The notes under the pieces: generated by a model
Told to the model about the DNA's origin: nothing
Database searches by the model: none
What the model saw: the letters and a program-made list of their open reading frames with translations, nothing else
Made by a program: the position numbers and the translations under genes
NCBI GenBank assembly: GCA_947586625.1
Contig: CANPXS010000003.1
Coordinates: 1 to 58,591 of the forward strand
DNA from: an uncultured Clostridia bacterium
Lineage (GTDB): Bacteria; Bacillota; Clostridia; Oscillospirales; CAG-272
Direction: 5' to 3'
Length of the DNA: 58,591 nucleotides
Part shown: piece by piece, positions 39,519 through 48,033 of the stretch
How positions within the stretch are numbered: the first letter of the stretch is position 1
Layout: every line of letters starts with the position of its first letter

Positions 39519-40193
39519 CTATCCCTTATACGACATCGTAATGTCGCCGACGTTGACGCTTATCGTTATGCGGTGCGGTGCGTTTTCGTCGCCGCCGCCG
39601 ATATTAGCCGCGTCGTCGTTGTCGGAGGTGACGTTTACGAAATAATTCTCGCGCGATTCCGGAAATGAGGCGATAACGTCGCCGACGTTCACGTTCATCA
39701 TTATATCGTCGGTACTGACCGCGACGAGAAACAGCGAACCCGTGTCGATGTCGACTGCCATCGACGGGGCCGTGACGCCCTCGATGCTGACGTCGCCGTA
39801 ATCGACGTCGACGTCGTAGTCGACCCCGACATTTTCGGGTATGCCAACTCTTACGCCGTACCGTCCGCTGTCGCCGCGCGAAAGCGAGTCGATAACGGAC
39901 GTCGTCGATTCGGTCACGGTCAATATACCGCCGTTTGCGACAGCGGCATATACGCCGCTTTTCGGTTCCGCAAAGCTGACGACTATGCTGTTGCCGGAGA
40001 GGGTATATACGTCGACGTAGCCTGCCGACAGGTCGATATTGACGGTCTTCACGTAGTCTGTGGAGAATGTCAGCTCGGAGCTTATTATCTCATCGTCCGG
40101 CACGTCGACGAGCTTGTTTATGAGCACGAGCGCGCCGATTATCACAATAGCGGCGATTATGACGAACAGCGCCGCCAGAATGACGCGTTTCAT
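39519..40193 (-). CDS. Membrane-anchored DUF4097-like beta-repeat protein
   Basis: N-terminal TM; repeated short beta units VKTVNIDLSAGYVDVYTLSG, DYGDVSIEGV, NVNVGDVIASF. Confidence 0.65.
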   Translation of the reverse strand: MKRVILAALFVIIAAIVIIGALVLINKLVDVPDDEIISSELTFSTDYVKTVNIDLSAGYVDVYTLSGNSIVVSFAEPKSGVYAAVANGGILTVTESTTSVIDSLSRGDSGRYGVRVGIPENVGVDYDVDVDYGDVSIEGVTAPSMAVDIDTGSLFLVAVSTDDIMMNVNVGDVIASFPESRENYFVNVTSDNDDAANIGGGDENAPHRITISVNVGDITMSYKG

Positions 40194-40196
40194 TTG

Positions 40197-40883
40197 TCAG
40201 AGCCTTTCGTGTTCGGCGGTTTCGGGCATCATGCCGCAGACGATGTCGAGGTTACCGTTGCGGCAGCGTATCTCGTCGAGCATCTCCTTTTCGTCGTCCT
40301 CGTTTGACATTATGATGTTGTATGTAAGCTGGTACATACTGCCCATATTCGTTGTGCGGATGCGGACAAGGCGCGCGGACTTCGTATATTTGTCAAATAT
40401 GTCGTCGAAGATGTGGGGGTAGTTGAGTCCCTCGGGAATCGTTATCTTCAGCTCCTGCTCGCCGTGTCTGCCGCCGCCGAGACCCGATATCGAGATGAGC
40501 GCGTAAACGAGCAGTGCGACGACGGTGAATATGACAGCGAGCCATACGAATCCGACGCCCATCGTGATGCCCGCCGTCATGGCAATAAACAGCACGAGTA
40601 TGTCGGATGCGGTGCCGGGATTAGAACGGTAACGAATCAGCGAGAATGCTCCTGCGACGCCGAGTCCGACGCCGATGTTGCCGTTGACGATCATTATCAC
40701 GACCTGGACTATAAACGGTATCAGCGTCAGTGAAACGGATACGCTCTTCGACTTTTTGCCGACGAACGCAGAGACCGTGGCGATGGCAAGCCCGATTAAG
40801 AGCGATACGAGCGAGCATATGAGAAACCTGCCGACGGTGACCTCGCCGAGCTCGACCATTGATGTGAAAGTCTTGTCAAACAT
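40197..40883 (-). CDS. DUF4956 domain-containing membrane protein
   Basis: MIVNGNIGVGLGVAGAFSLIRYRSNPGTASDILVLFIAMTAGITMGVG. Confidence 0.88.
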   Translation of the reverse strand: MFDKTFTSMVELGEVTVGRFLICSLVSLLIGLAIATVSAFVGKKSKSVSVSLTLIPFIVQVVIMIVNGNIGVGLGVAGAFSLIRYRSNPGTASDILVLFIAMTAGITMGVGFVWLAVIFTVVALLVYALISISGLGGGRHGEQELKITIPEGLNYPHIFDDIFDKYTKSARLVRIRTTNMGSMYQLTYNIIMSNEDDEKEMLDEIRCRNGNLDIVCGMMPETAEHERL

Positions 40884-41628
40884 TTTGTTTTTCCTCCGAT
40901 TCTTTTTCTTCGGTTTCTTCCGTTTCTCCGACCTTTCGGGTCACGTCGATGTAGGCGGTGCCGTATTTGCTGAACGACGTCGGGAATATTGACAGCTCGC
41001 TGAACTTGCGCGCGAGCCAAATCGGCATAGCGTCGGGTATCTTGACCTCCATCAGCCGCATACCGTCGGGGAGCAGAGGCGTCCCATATGCGCCTTTTGT
41101 AAGGTCGAAATCGTAGTCGCGGAACAGTAGATTTTTGTCGAAGGTGATGCGCAGGTTCGGGTCGTCCTTGCCGAAGTAAGCGGTGCGGTCATAGGAGAGC
41201 ACCATCGCGGGTGCTATGCGGTCGTAGAACGACAAGAGCCACGAGATCTCCTTCGCTATCTGCGAGTCCTTGCGGGATTCGGGCACGACGCCCGTCGTCG
41301 TGAACTCCATCGCCTCTTTATACGGCATGCTTATGCGGCGCTTGTAGACGATGCCGCGGTACTTTTTCTTTATCTCGACGAACGCGATCGACGTGTCCGT
41401 CGGCGTGCCGTAGCAGCGCAGGCGCAGCTTTTCCTTGTAAACGGGCTTGTCGTTCGAGGCGCGCACAAGAGCGAACGACGGCGTGTCGTAGTAGATGTTG
41501 AATATCGTGCTCTCGCCGTAAGAGTCGCCGCACATGTACTCGTCTACTGACGGCGCAAGCCCTTTGTACTGTTCTTCGGTTATTATGTATTTTTTTTCGA
41601 CTCGCTTAAAAACTTCCTTAAAAGCCAT
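40876..41628 (-). CDS. VTC-domain (polyphosphate polymerase-like) protein
   Basis: RVEKKYIITEEQYKGL; IYYDTPSFALVRASNDKPVYKEKLRLRCYG; FVEIKKKYRGIVYKRRI; VLSYDRTAYFG. Confidence 0.9.
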   Translation of the reverse strand: MAFKEVFKRVEKKYIITEEQYKGLAPSVDEYMCGDSYGESTIFNIYYDTPSFALVRASNDKPVYKEKLRLRCYGTPTDTSIAFVEIKKKYRGIVYKRRISMPYKEAMEFTTTGVVPESRKDSQIAKEISWLLSFYDRIAPAMVLSYDRTAYFGKDDPNLRITFDKNLLFRDYDFDLTKGAYGTPLLPDGMRLMEVKIPDAMPIWLARKFSELSIFPTSFSKYGTAYIDVTRKVGETEETEEKESEEKQNV

Positions 41629-41738
41629 AAAACCTCCGCTGCATCTTCCGCGTGACACTGTTTAATATTATTATATTGTAAAATCAATGTAAAGTCAAGA
41701 GGTGTGAGGTAAGACAGCGCGATTTATGTTGAAAAGAG

Positions 41739-42653
41739 TCACATAAACGATTCGTCGTTCCATTCGATATACGGCGAGCCGTCGTCGCGGAAACGTATTT
41801 TCAGAATCACATAGCCGGACTTTGAATAGTCGAACGGATGCGACATAGGATAACCGCCCCATCGGTCGCCGAAATAGTAGTATTCGCCGTCGACGGGAAG
41901 CACGAACGCGGGCTGACTGTGATATGTCGTCGAGTCGCCGAACGGCGAGAGCATGCTCCATCTTCCGTCGATCTTGTCGGCGACTGCATAGCAGCCCTGA
42001 TTCGGACGCCAGCCCGTGCAGAACGAGGACAGCATATAGTACCGTCCGTCGCGGTAAAACACCGCTGGAGCTTCGCGGAATTCGCCCTGCCATAACACAT
42101 TCACAAGTCCGTCGACGTTCATATAGTCGTCGGTCAGACGGTATACATGCATGTCGGCGTTATCGCGCGACGATGAGATGAAGTATGCGGCGCCGTCGTT
42201 GTCGCGAAAGAGCGTGCAGTCGCGGCTCATGTAACCGTACGGATTAAAGTGACCGTGGTAGACGAAATCGCCGTCGGGTGTGTCGCACGTCGCGACGCAA
42301 CATGCCGCGTCGTGATAGTCGCGTCCGTTTTCATAGTGCGCCCACATCACGAATTTGCCTGTTTTTTCGCAGTAGAGGACCTTCGGACGTTCGATGTTGA
42401 CCTTGTGACCGTCGTCGCGGCAGAGCCTTTGCTCGGTGCGCACGCGGTACGGGCGTTTGACGCTGTCTGTCGTCAGAATGTGGCTGCGGAATTCCCAGTT
42501 TTTCAGATCGGCGGAACGGTAGCACGAGACATAGTAGTTTTCGCGCCTGTCCTCGCCGTACCAGTACCAGTATTCGCCGTATCGAATTATGTAACCGCCG
42601 TGCGCGTGGAGCGGCGCGCCGTTTATGTCGGTAAAAACACTTCCGTTTTTCAT
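41739..42653 (-). CDS. Glycoside hydrolase family 43-like protein (galactanase-like subgroup)
   Basis: DINGAPLHAHGGYIIRYGEYWYWYGEDR; ERPKVLYCEKTGKFVMWAH; SRDCTLFRDNDGAAYFI. Confidence 0.82.
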   Translation of the reverse strand: MKNGSVFTDINGAPLHAHGGYIIRYGEYWYWYGEDRRENYYVSCYRSADLKNWEFRSHILTTDSVKRPYRVRTEQRLCRDDGHKVNIERPKVLYCEKTGKFVMWAHYENGRDYHDAACCVATCDTPDGDFVYHGHFNPYGYMSRDCTLFRDNDGAAYFISSSRDNADMHVYRLTDDYMNVDGLVNVLWQGEFREAPAVFYRDGRYYMLSSFCTGWRPNQGCYAVADKIDGRWSMLSPFGDSTTYHSQPAFVLPVDGEYYYFGDRWGGYPMSHPFDYSKSGYVILKIRFRDDGSPYIEWNDESFM

Positions 42654-42663
42654 AGTGAATCCT

Positions 42664-42912
42664 TTCGGGGAATGTAATAAAAGATTTTGAAGATAAGGGG
42701 CTAATGGGAGGGGACTTTTTTTGTTTTGGAGCCCCTTTTGGTAAAAGGTGCCCCAAACCCTCTCCAAAAGCGGACCGATTAGTGATTATTTTAAGCTATC
42801 TCCGAGGATATTGTTTCCGTTTACCTGATAAAATCAAAATCGGTAATAAAAGTTTTTGAAGAAAGGGGTACGGGGAAAGGAACTTTTTTCAAAAAGTTCC
42901 TTTCCCTGTGAA
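42664..42912. repeat. Composite intergenic repeat, copy A
   Basis: taataaaagattttgaa...gccccttttggtaaaaggtgcccc...ctctccaaaagcggacc...taataaaagtttttgaagaaagggg...ggaacttttttcaaaaagttcctttccc; parallels copy B. Confidence 0.82.
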
Positions 42913-42916
42913 AAAC

Positions 42917-45900
42917 TTATTTATTAAATCTAATATAATACAAGTCAAAGTCGCATCCGGGGAGGAATACTGCGTTGACGTCGGCGGTGCCTACGGCGCC
43001 TGATACGGAGACTGTGACCTCGTACGGCTTATCGGACGCGGCGAAGTCGACGGCGGTCACCTCGTCGCCTATGCGTATCTCGACGGTGTCGCGCTCGTGG
43101 TGCGTTTTGCCGCATACGGTGACAGTCGACGCGCCGTCGCCGAACTCGAGCGCGGCGAAACCGACGGTGACGTTGTTGCCGATGTGCGCTATGCGGTCGC
43201 CCTCGCGCCTGTACGTGTCGCCGTAGAGAACGTCGCAGTCGGGGGCGCGCAGTATCTCATACGCGCGCGCAGGCGCGGCGAAGCGGAACCCGCCGAATAT
43301 CATCGGCTGTATGAAGTCGAAGCGAATACGGCGTAGTCCGCAGAGACGGTGCGGCAGCTTATACGACCGCGTGCTGTACGTGTACCACGGGTGATCGGCG
43401 ACAAAGTAGAACTCGCCGAGCTTTTCCTCGCCTTCGGTCACGTCGTATATCGAGAACGGCAGCGTCGAGTTGTGATAACGCATCATCGTCACGGCGACGT
43501 CGTCGGAGCCGAGAGGCCCGAAGTCAACGTTCTCGAACAGTACGGACGACGTCGACGCAAGCGAACGCACGCCGCCCTCCTTCTCGGGTAGCATAGAGTC
43601 GGAACCCGTCGCGACGATGCCGGGCACGAAGCGGTACGGGTCGCAATAGTGGGCGCCTACGCCTTCGGCAGTGAAATGTATCTCCGAATAAACGGCGGGG
43701 TAGGGTGTGCCGATGTTGCTGTACGCGCGCAGCGCAAACTCGCCGTCGGCGGTCGCGGTCACAGTCGCACCCGCGCCGTTTTCGTCAACGTCGACGGTGA
43801 CAAAATCGGCGGCGACTCCGCGCGTTATAGCGGTCCATTCGATGCTGCCGCAGTTGGCGTTTGTCGGGTACGACTTCATCGAAACGTGCACAGACGGCGC
43901 GTCCTTCGTCAACGTGCGCGTCGAGGTCGACAGCTCTATCTTGCGAAGCGGTATCTCGCCGCTTTCGGGCGACTGCTCGCATCTGTCGATGACGGTGATG
44001 CCGTCGGGGACAGAGCAGGGAAGAGACGGCACTGTGACCGACACTGTAGGCAGCGACGGCGACGAAACGGTGACGGTGACGTCGCCCGGCTCGTCTGTCG
44101 CGGCGACTATTGCCATGAGTCTGCCGGAGAACAGCCGGCGCGAGCTCGATTTGTACTGCTCGTAGTCGGTGCTGTCGCCGTTGTCGAGCCCGACGAGACG
44201 ACCTGCGCCCGTGACGGCGACGTTCATGCGGTTGCGCGCGTTGGCGACGAATGTGCCGTTTTCGTCGACGGTCGATATCGCAACAAATAAGAGATCGCGT
44301 CCGTCGGCGTTTATGCTTCCGCGCTCCGGCTCAAGTACGATCGATGTGGGATCGGAGAACGAGCGCACCTCGTCGCGCGCGACGATATTGCCGTCTTTGT
44401 CGTATGCGACGGCGGTGAGCGCGCCTGGTGCGTACGGTATCTGCCAGAATTCCGATATCTTCATGCCCGATTCATGGTCGTGGTCGAACGTGCCGACGAG
44501 CGAGCTGTTGAAATAGAGTTCGGAGCGCGACGCGTTCGAGTGAACGGTCACGTCGATCATTTCGCCCTCGTTGTAGTCCCAGCATTCGGGCGATATGCGC
44601 ACGAACGGTGTAACAGCACCGTCCGTCCACTCCGCGCGGTACGCGTAGTATGAATCCTTCGAGAATCCAGCCGTGTCGATCTGACCGAAGTAGGAGTTCT
44701 TCGTCTCATACGGCGTCGGCTCGCCGATGTAGTCAAATCCCGTCCATATGTACTGACCGGCGCAGTAGCGCGCGCGCCTGTCCTCGGTTATGTTGTACTC
44801 CGTCGATTTCGACGCCCATGACGTCGTGCAGTTGAACATAGACGAGCACTGATGGTCGTCGTGCGTTAAAAACTTGGACGAATACGGATAGTGATATATG
44901 CCGCGGCTCTGCACCGTCGACGCCGTCTCACTGCCGTAGATGCAGTATGTCGGGTATTTTTCGTGATGCGCGTCGTAGAGCGATTCGGCGTAATTGTAGC
45001 CAACGACGTCGAGCAGAAGTCCGCACTTCTGCGCGTTTTCATTGCGCATGTGGTTAGAGCCGGATGTCGTGAACGCGTTTTTGTACGGGTCGTGGACGCG
45101 GACGAGACGGCAAAGCTCCTCCGTCACCTCAATGCCGCGCGGCGACGTTGTGTCGCCTATCTCGTTGCCTATCGACCACATTATGATGCACGGGTGGTTG
45201 CGGTCGCGGCGTATCCACGAGGCGACGTCGCGCTCGTGCCACTCGCGGAAATATACGCCGTAGTCGTGCTGCGTCTTGGGGTATTCCCACATGTCGAACG
45301 ATTCGTCAATGATGAGGAATCCGAGCTCGTCGCAGAGTTCGAGCAGCTCGACGGCGGGCGGATTGTGCGACGTGCGAATCGAATTCACCCCCATCGAGGC
45401 GAGCTTTTCGAGCTTGCGCCGCAGCGCGGCTTTGTTGACGGCTGTGCCGAGAGCGCCGCAGTCGTGGTGCTCGCATACGCCGTGCAGCTTGACGTGCCTG
45501 CCGTTGAGATAAAATCCCGAATCGGCGCGGAACTCGATCTTGCGGAAACCGAAGCTGTTCTCCGCCGCGTCGATGATGCTGCCGCCGACGGTGAGTACCG
45601 TCGAGAGCGTATACATATATGTGTCGCCGATGTCCCACAGATGCGGCGACTCGACGTCCATGCCGCATTCGCAGATGTTTCCGTCTACGCTTGACTCGAC
45701 CGATGCGATCGCGTTTCCGTCGCGGTCGACGATCTTGTGCGTCAGCGTGCCGTGCTCGCACCCGCAGAGCTCCGTGCGCACGGTGACGCGCCAGCTGCCG
45801 CCGTCAAGACGCGCGTACGATATGTATACGCCGTCAGAGGCGATGCGCGTCACAGGCGCGGTTTTAAGCCATACGCAGCGGTATATGCCCGCGCCCGAGT

Positions 45901-46285
45901 ACCAGCGCGTGTTCGGGTCGCGGTATACGCAGCGAACTGTTATCACGTTCTCACCCTCATGCAGGTGATCGGTGACGTCGACCTCGAACGTCGTGTAGCC
46001 GTATTTCCACTCAAACACAGCCTCGCCGTTGACGAACACGGTCGAGTCCATGTAAACGCCCTCGAAGCGAAGTATCGTGCGGTCTTCCGTCGGCGCATAC
46101 GTGTAGACGCGCCTGTACCAGCCTTCGCCCGTGCGGTATAGAGCGTGTGTGTCGTAGATCATGTAGTCGTGAGGGATCTCGACAGGACGGAACACGTCCG
46201 ACGACATCACGTCGCCGTAGGAGGCGCCGAGCGACGTTTCGCAGAATTCCCATCCGTCACAGAAAAGTTTTGCTGTCGTTATCAT
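42917..46285 (-). CDS. Glycoside hydrolase family 2 beta-galactosidase-like enzyme with C-terminal CBM-like region, no evident signal peptide
   Basis: LHGVCEHHDCGALGTAVN; GVNSIRTSHNPPAVELLELCDELGFLIIDESFDMWE; DRNHPCIIMWSIGNEIGD; YGSETAST. Confidence 0.93.
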   Translation of the reverse strand: MITTAKLFCDGWEFCETSLGASYGDVMSSDVFRPVEIPHDYMIYDTHALYRTGEGWYRRVYTYAPTEDRTILRFEGVYMDSTVFVNGEAVFEWKYGYTTFEVDVTDHLHEGENVITVRCVYRDPNTRWYSGAGIYRCVWLKTAPVTRIASDGVYISYARLDGGSWRVTVRTELCGCEHGTLTHKIVDRDGNAIASVESSVDGNICECGMDVESPHLWDIGDTYMYTLSTVLTVGGSIIDAAENSFGFRKIEFRADSGFYLNGRHVKLHGVCEHHDCGALGTAVNKAALRRKLEKLASMGVNSIRTSHNPPAVELLELCDELGFLIIDESFDMWEYPKTQHDYGVYFREWHERDVASWIRRDRNHPCIIMWSIGNEIGDTTSPRGIEVTEELCRLVRVHDPYKNAFTTSGSNHMRNENAQKCGLLLDVVGYNYAESLYDAHHEKYPTYCIYGSETASTVQSRGIYHYPYSSKFLTHDDHQCSSMFNCTTSWASKSTEYNITEDRRARYCAGQYIWTGFDYIGEPTPYETKNSYFGQIDTAGFSKDSYYAYRAEWTDGAVTPFVRISPECWDYNEGEMIDVTVHSNASRSELYFNSSLVGTFDHDHESGMKISEFWQIPYAPGALTAVAYDKDGNIVARDEVRSFSDPTSIVLEPERGSINADGRDLLFVAISTVDENGTFVANARNRMNVAVTGAGRLVGLDNGDSTDYEQYKSSSRRLFSGRLMAIVAATDEPGDVTVTVSSPSLPTVSVTVPSLPCSVPDGITVIDRCEQSPESGEIPLRKIELSTSTRTLTKDAPSVHVSMKSYPTNANCGSIEWTAITRGVAADFVTVDVDENGAGATVTATADGEFALRAYSNIGTPYPAVYSEIHFTAEGVGAHYCDPYRFVPGIVATGSDSMLPEKEGGVRSLASTSSVLFENVDFGPLGSDDVAVTMMRYHNSTLPFSIYDVTEGEEKLGEFYFVADHPWYTYSTRSYKLPHRLCGLRRIRFDFIQPMIFGGFRFAAPARAYEILRAPDCDVLYGDTYRREGDRIAHIGNNVTVGFAALEFGDGASTVTVCGKTHHERDTVEIRIGDEVTAVDFAASDKPYEVTVSVSGAVGTADVNAVFLPGCDFDLYYIRFNK

Positions 46286-46384
46286 GATTATTCTCCGTTT
46301 ATATAAACGTTTCCGACTAATCTTACCATGCGCGCGAAAAAATGTCAATTACAGTCTGTCGGATAAAATAATACAGTTTATCGG

Positions 46385-46630
46385 TTTTGTAAAAGTTCTT
46401 GAAAAGAGGGTGGGTGCAGGGAGGGAGAGAAACTTATTTATTTAGGGGGCCCCTTTTTGTAAAAGGTGCCCTCCACCTCTCCAAAAGCGGACCAAATCTG
46501 TTTATCTTAAGTTCGCACCGAGAATTTTTGTTATTGTTAATTATAGAAAAATTGTAAAAGTTTTTGAAAGAAAGGGAGTGTGAGGGAAGGAAAACTTTTT
46601 TTCAAAAAGTTTTCCTTCCCTCACAGTATA
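46385..46630. repeat. Composite intergenic repeat, copy B
   Basis: tgtaaaagttcttgaaaagaggg...gcccctttttgtaaaaggtgccc...ctctccaaaagcggacc...tgtaaaagtttttgaaagaaaggg...aaaactttttttcaaaaagttttccttccc. Confidence 0.82.
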
Positions 46631-46633
46631 AAC

Positions 46634-46927
46634 CTAAATCTCACCAACGAGTCGGCGCATCTCGTCGCGCGTATGCACGGAACGCGCGCGGCGTATGATA
46701 TCGTCCTGTTCGGAGTTGGACATCGCCGTGAAGCGGTGGAACGCGTCCGTGTCCTGCGCGAATGCCATGGCGAGTCCCTCGGGCAGCTCGGCGAATTCCT
46801 CGACGGGCGTCACGCCCTGCCACGCGGGATGGTAAGCGCCGGCGCTTATACCGGACGGCAGTCCCGACGGGTCGGGAAAGGAATACGGGTACGGACTGTT
46901 GTTATTTGTGTATGAGTTGTTTTTCAT
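46634..46927 (-). CDS. Small protein of unknown function with Asn/Pro/Tyr-rich N-terminus
   Basis: MKNNSYTNNNSPYPYSFPDPSG... LPEGLAMAFAQDTDAFHRFTAMSNSEQDDIIRRARSVHTRDEMRRLVGEI. Confidence 0.65.
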   Translation of the reverse strand: MKNNSYTNNNSPYPYSFPDPSGLPSGISAGAYHPAWQGVTPVEEFAELPEGLAMAFAQDTDAFHRFTAMSNSEQDDIIRRARSVHTRDEMRRLVGEI

Positions 46928-47007
46928 GGTAATCCTCTCGGGGGACAAACAAAATGTCCCCGACGTTATTGTCTGCACGTCGGGGACGCATGTATTCGTG
47001 GTAAAAA

Positions 47008-48033
47008 TTAGAGCAGATGACGGTCGATGAAATCGTCCATGAATTCGCCGACCCAAACGTGACCGCCCTGATGGACGTGGAGCTCGATATTGCTGCGCGC
47101 GCCGAAGTTTTCGTACGCGGCTCCGGCTATTTTGACCTGTGAGCGGACGTTTTCGATGCCGGACGCGCCCGCGAGTCTGTCGTTCACGCCCGATTCAATG
47201 AAAAACGGACGCGGCGCTATCATGGCGCCGATGTCTCCCATGTCGACGGTCTCGTAAAGATGCGGGGCGAAGTTGCAGCCGCAGTTTGCGGGCTGGAGCA
47301 AAAGCGCATCGCGGAAGCCGTAGAAATATCCGCTCGTTATCGCGAGAGCGACGCGCCTGTCGAGGGCTGAGAAGTATATGGTCTGCTCGCCGCCGCCGCT
47401 CATACCGGCGCAGCCGATGCGGCGCTCGTCGACATCGTCTATAGACCCAACAAAGTCGAACAGACGCATGAGGTCCCACACCATGCCGCCGATCGGGGTG
47501 ATGCCGAGACAAATGCACGCGTTCAGCATCTCGCGGTGCGAGTTCTGTGACTCCTTGCCCTCGCCCTGCTGACCGCGCTCGCGCCGTTCACCCGAACCGC
47601 GCGCGTCGGGAGCCGCCACATAATATCCGCGTCGGCAAAGTGACACGCCGAACGACTCGTATTCGAGCGTTTTCCCGTCGGGAGAGAATCCGAGGCACGC
47701 TTCTTTCGCGCCGCCGTGACCGTGCGGATTGAGCATCGCGGCGCCGTTCGGATGCTCGGGGACGAGAAGATAAAATGTCATGAACACTGTCGGCTCCGTC
47801 TCTATCACATAGTGACGGCGCACAAAGCCGTCGAATGCTACCTCGTCGAGAAGCTGCGCCTGCGCGCCATCAACGGGGATGCAGCGATCGAGTCCTATCG
47901 CTGATGACAGCGCCACCGACGCTTTTTCATACCAGCGCTCGTGCGACTCTTTGTCAACGGCGTCGTATGCGTACCTGCGCGCGAAGCGGTCGAAGCGAAG
48001 CTTCATGTACTCCTCTGTAGTGTAATAAGTCAT
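47008..48033 (-). CDS. Alpha/beta hydrolase (Abhydrolase_7 / acetyl-xylan-esterase-like)
   Basis: LLVPEHPNGAAMLNPHGHGG; YYVAAPDARGSGER; IGCAGMSGGGEQTIYFSALD; APRPFFIESG; HQGGHVW. Confidence 0.85.
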   Translation of the reverse strand: MTYYTTEEYMKLRFDRFARRYAYDAVDKESHERWYEKASVALSSAIGLDRCIPVDGAQAQLLDEVAFDGFVRRHYVIETEPTVFMTFYLLVPEHPNGAAMLNPHGHGGAKEACLGFSPDGKTLEYESFGVSLCRRGYYVAAPDARGSGERRERGQQGEGKESQNSHREMLNACICLGITPIGGMVWDLMRLFDFVGSIDDVDERRIGCAGMSGGGEQTIYFSALDRRVALAITSGYFYGFRDALLLQPANCGCNFAPHLYETVDMGDIGAMIAPRPFFIESGVNDRLAGASGIENVRSQVKIAGAAYENFGARSNIELHVHQGGHVWVGEFMDDFIDRHLL

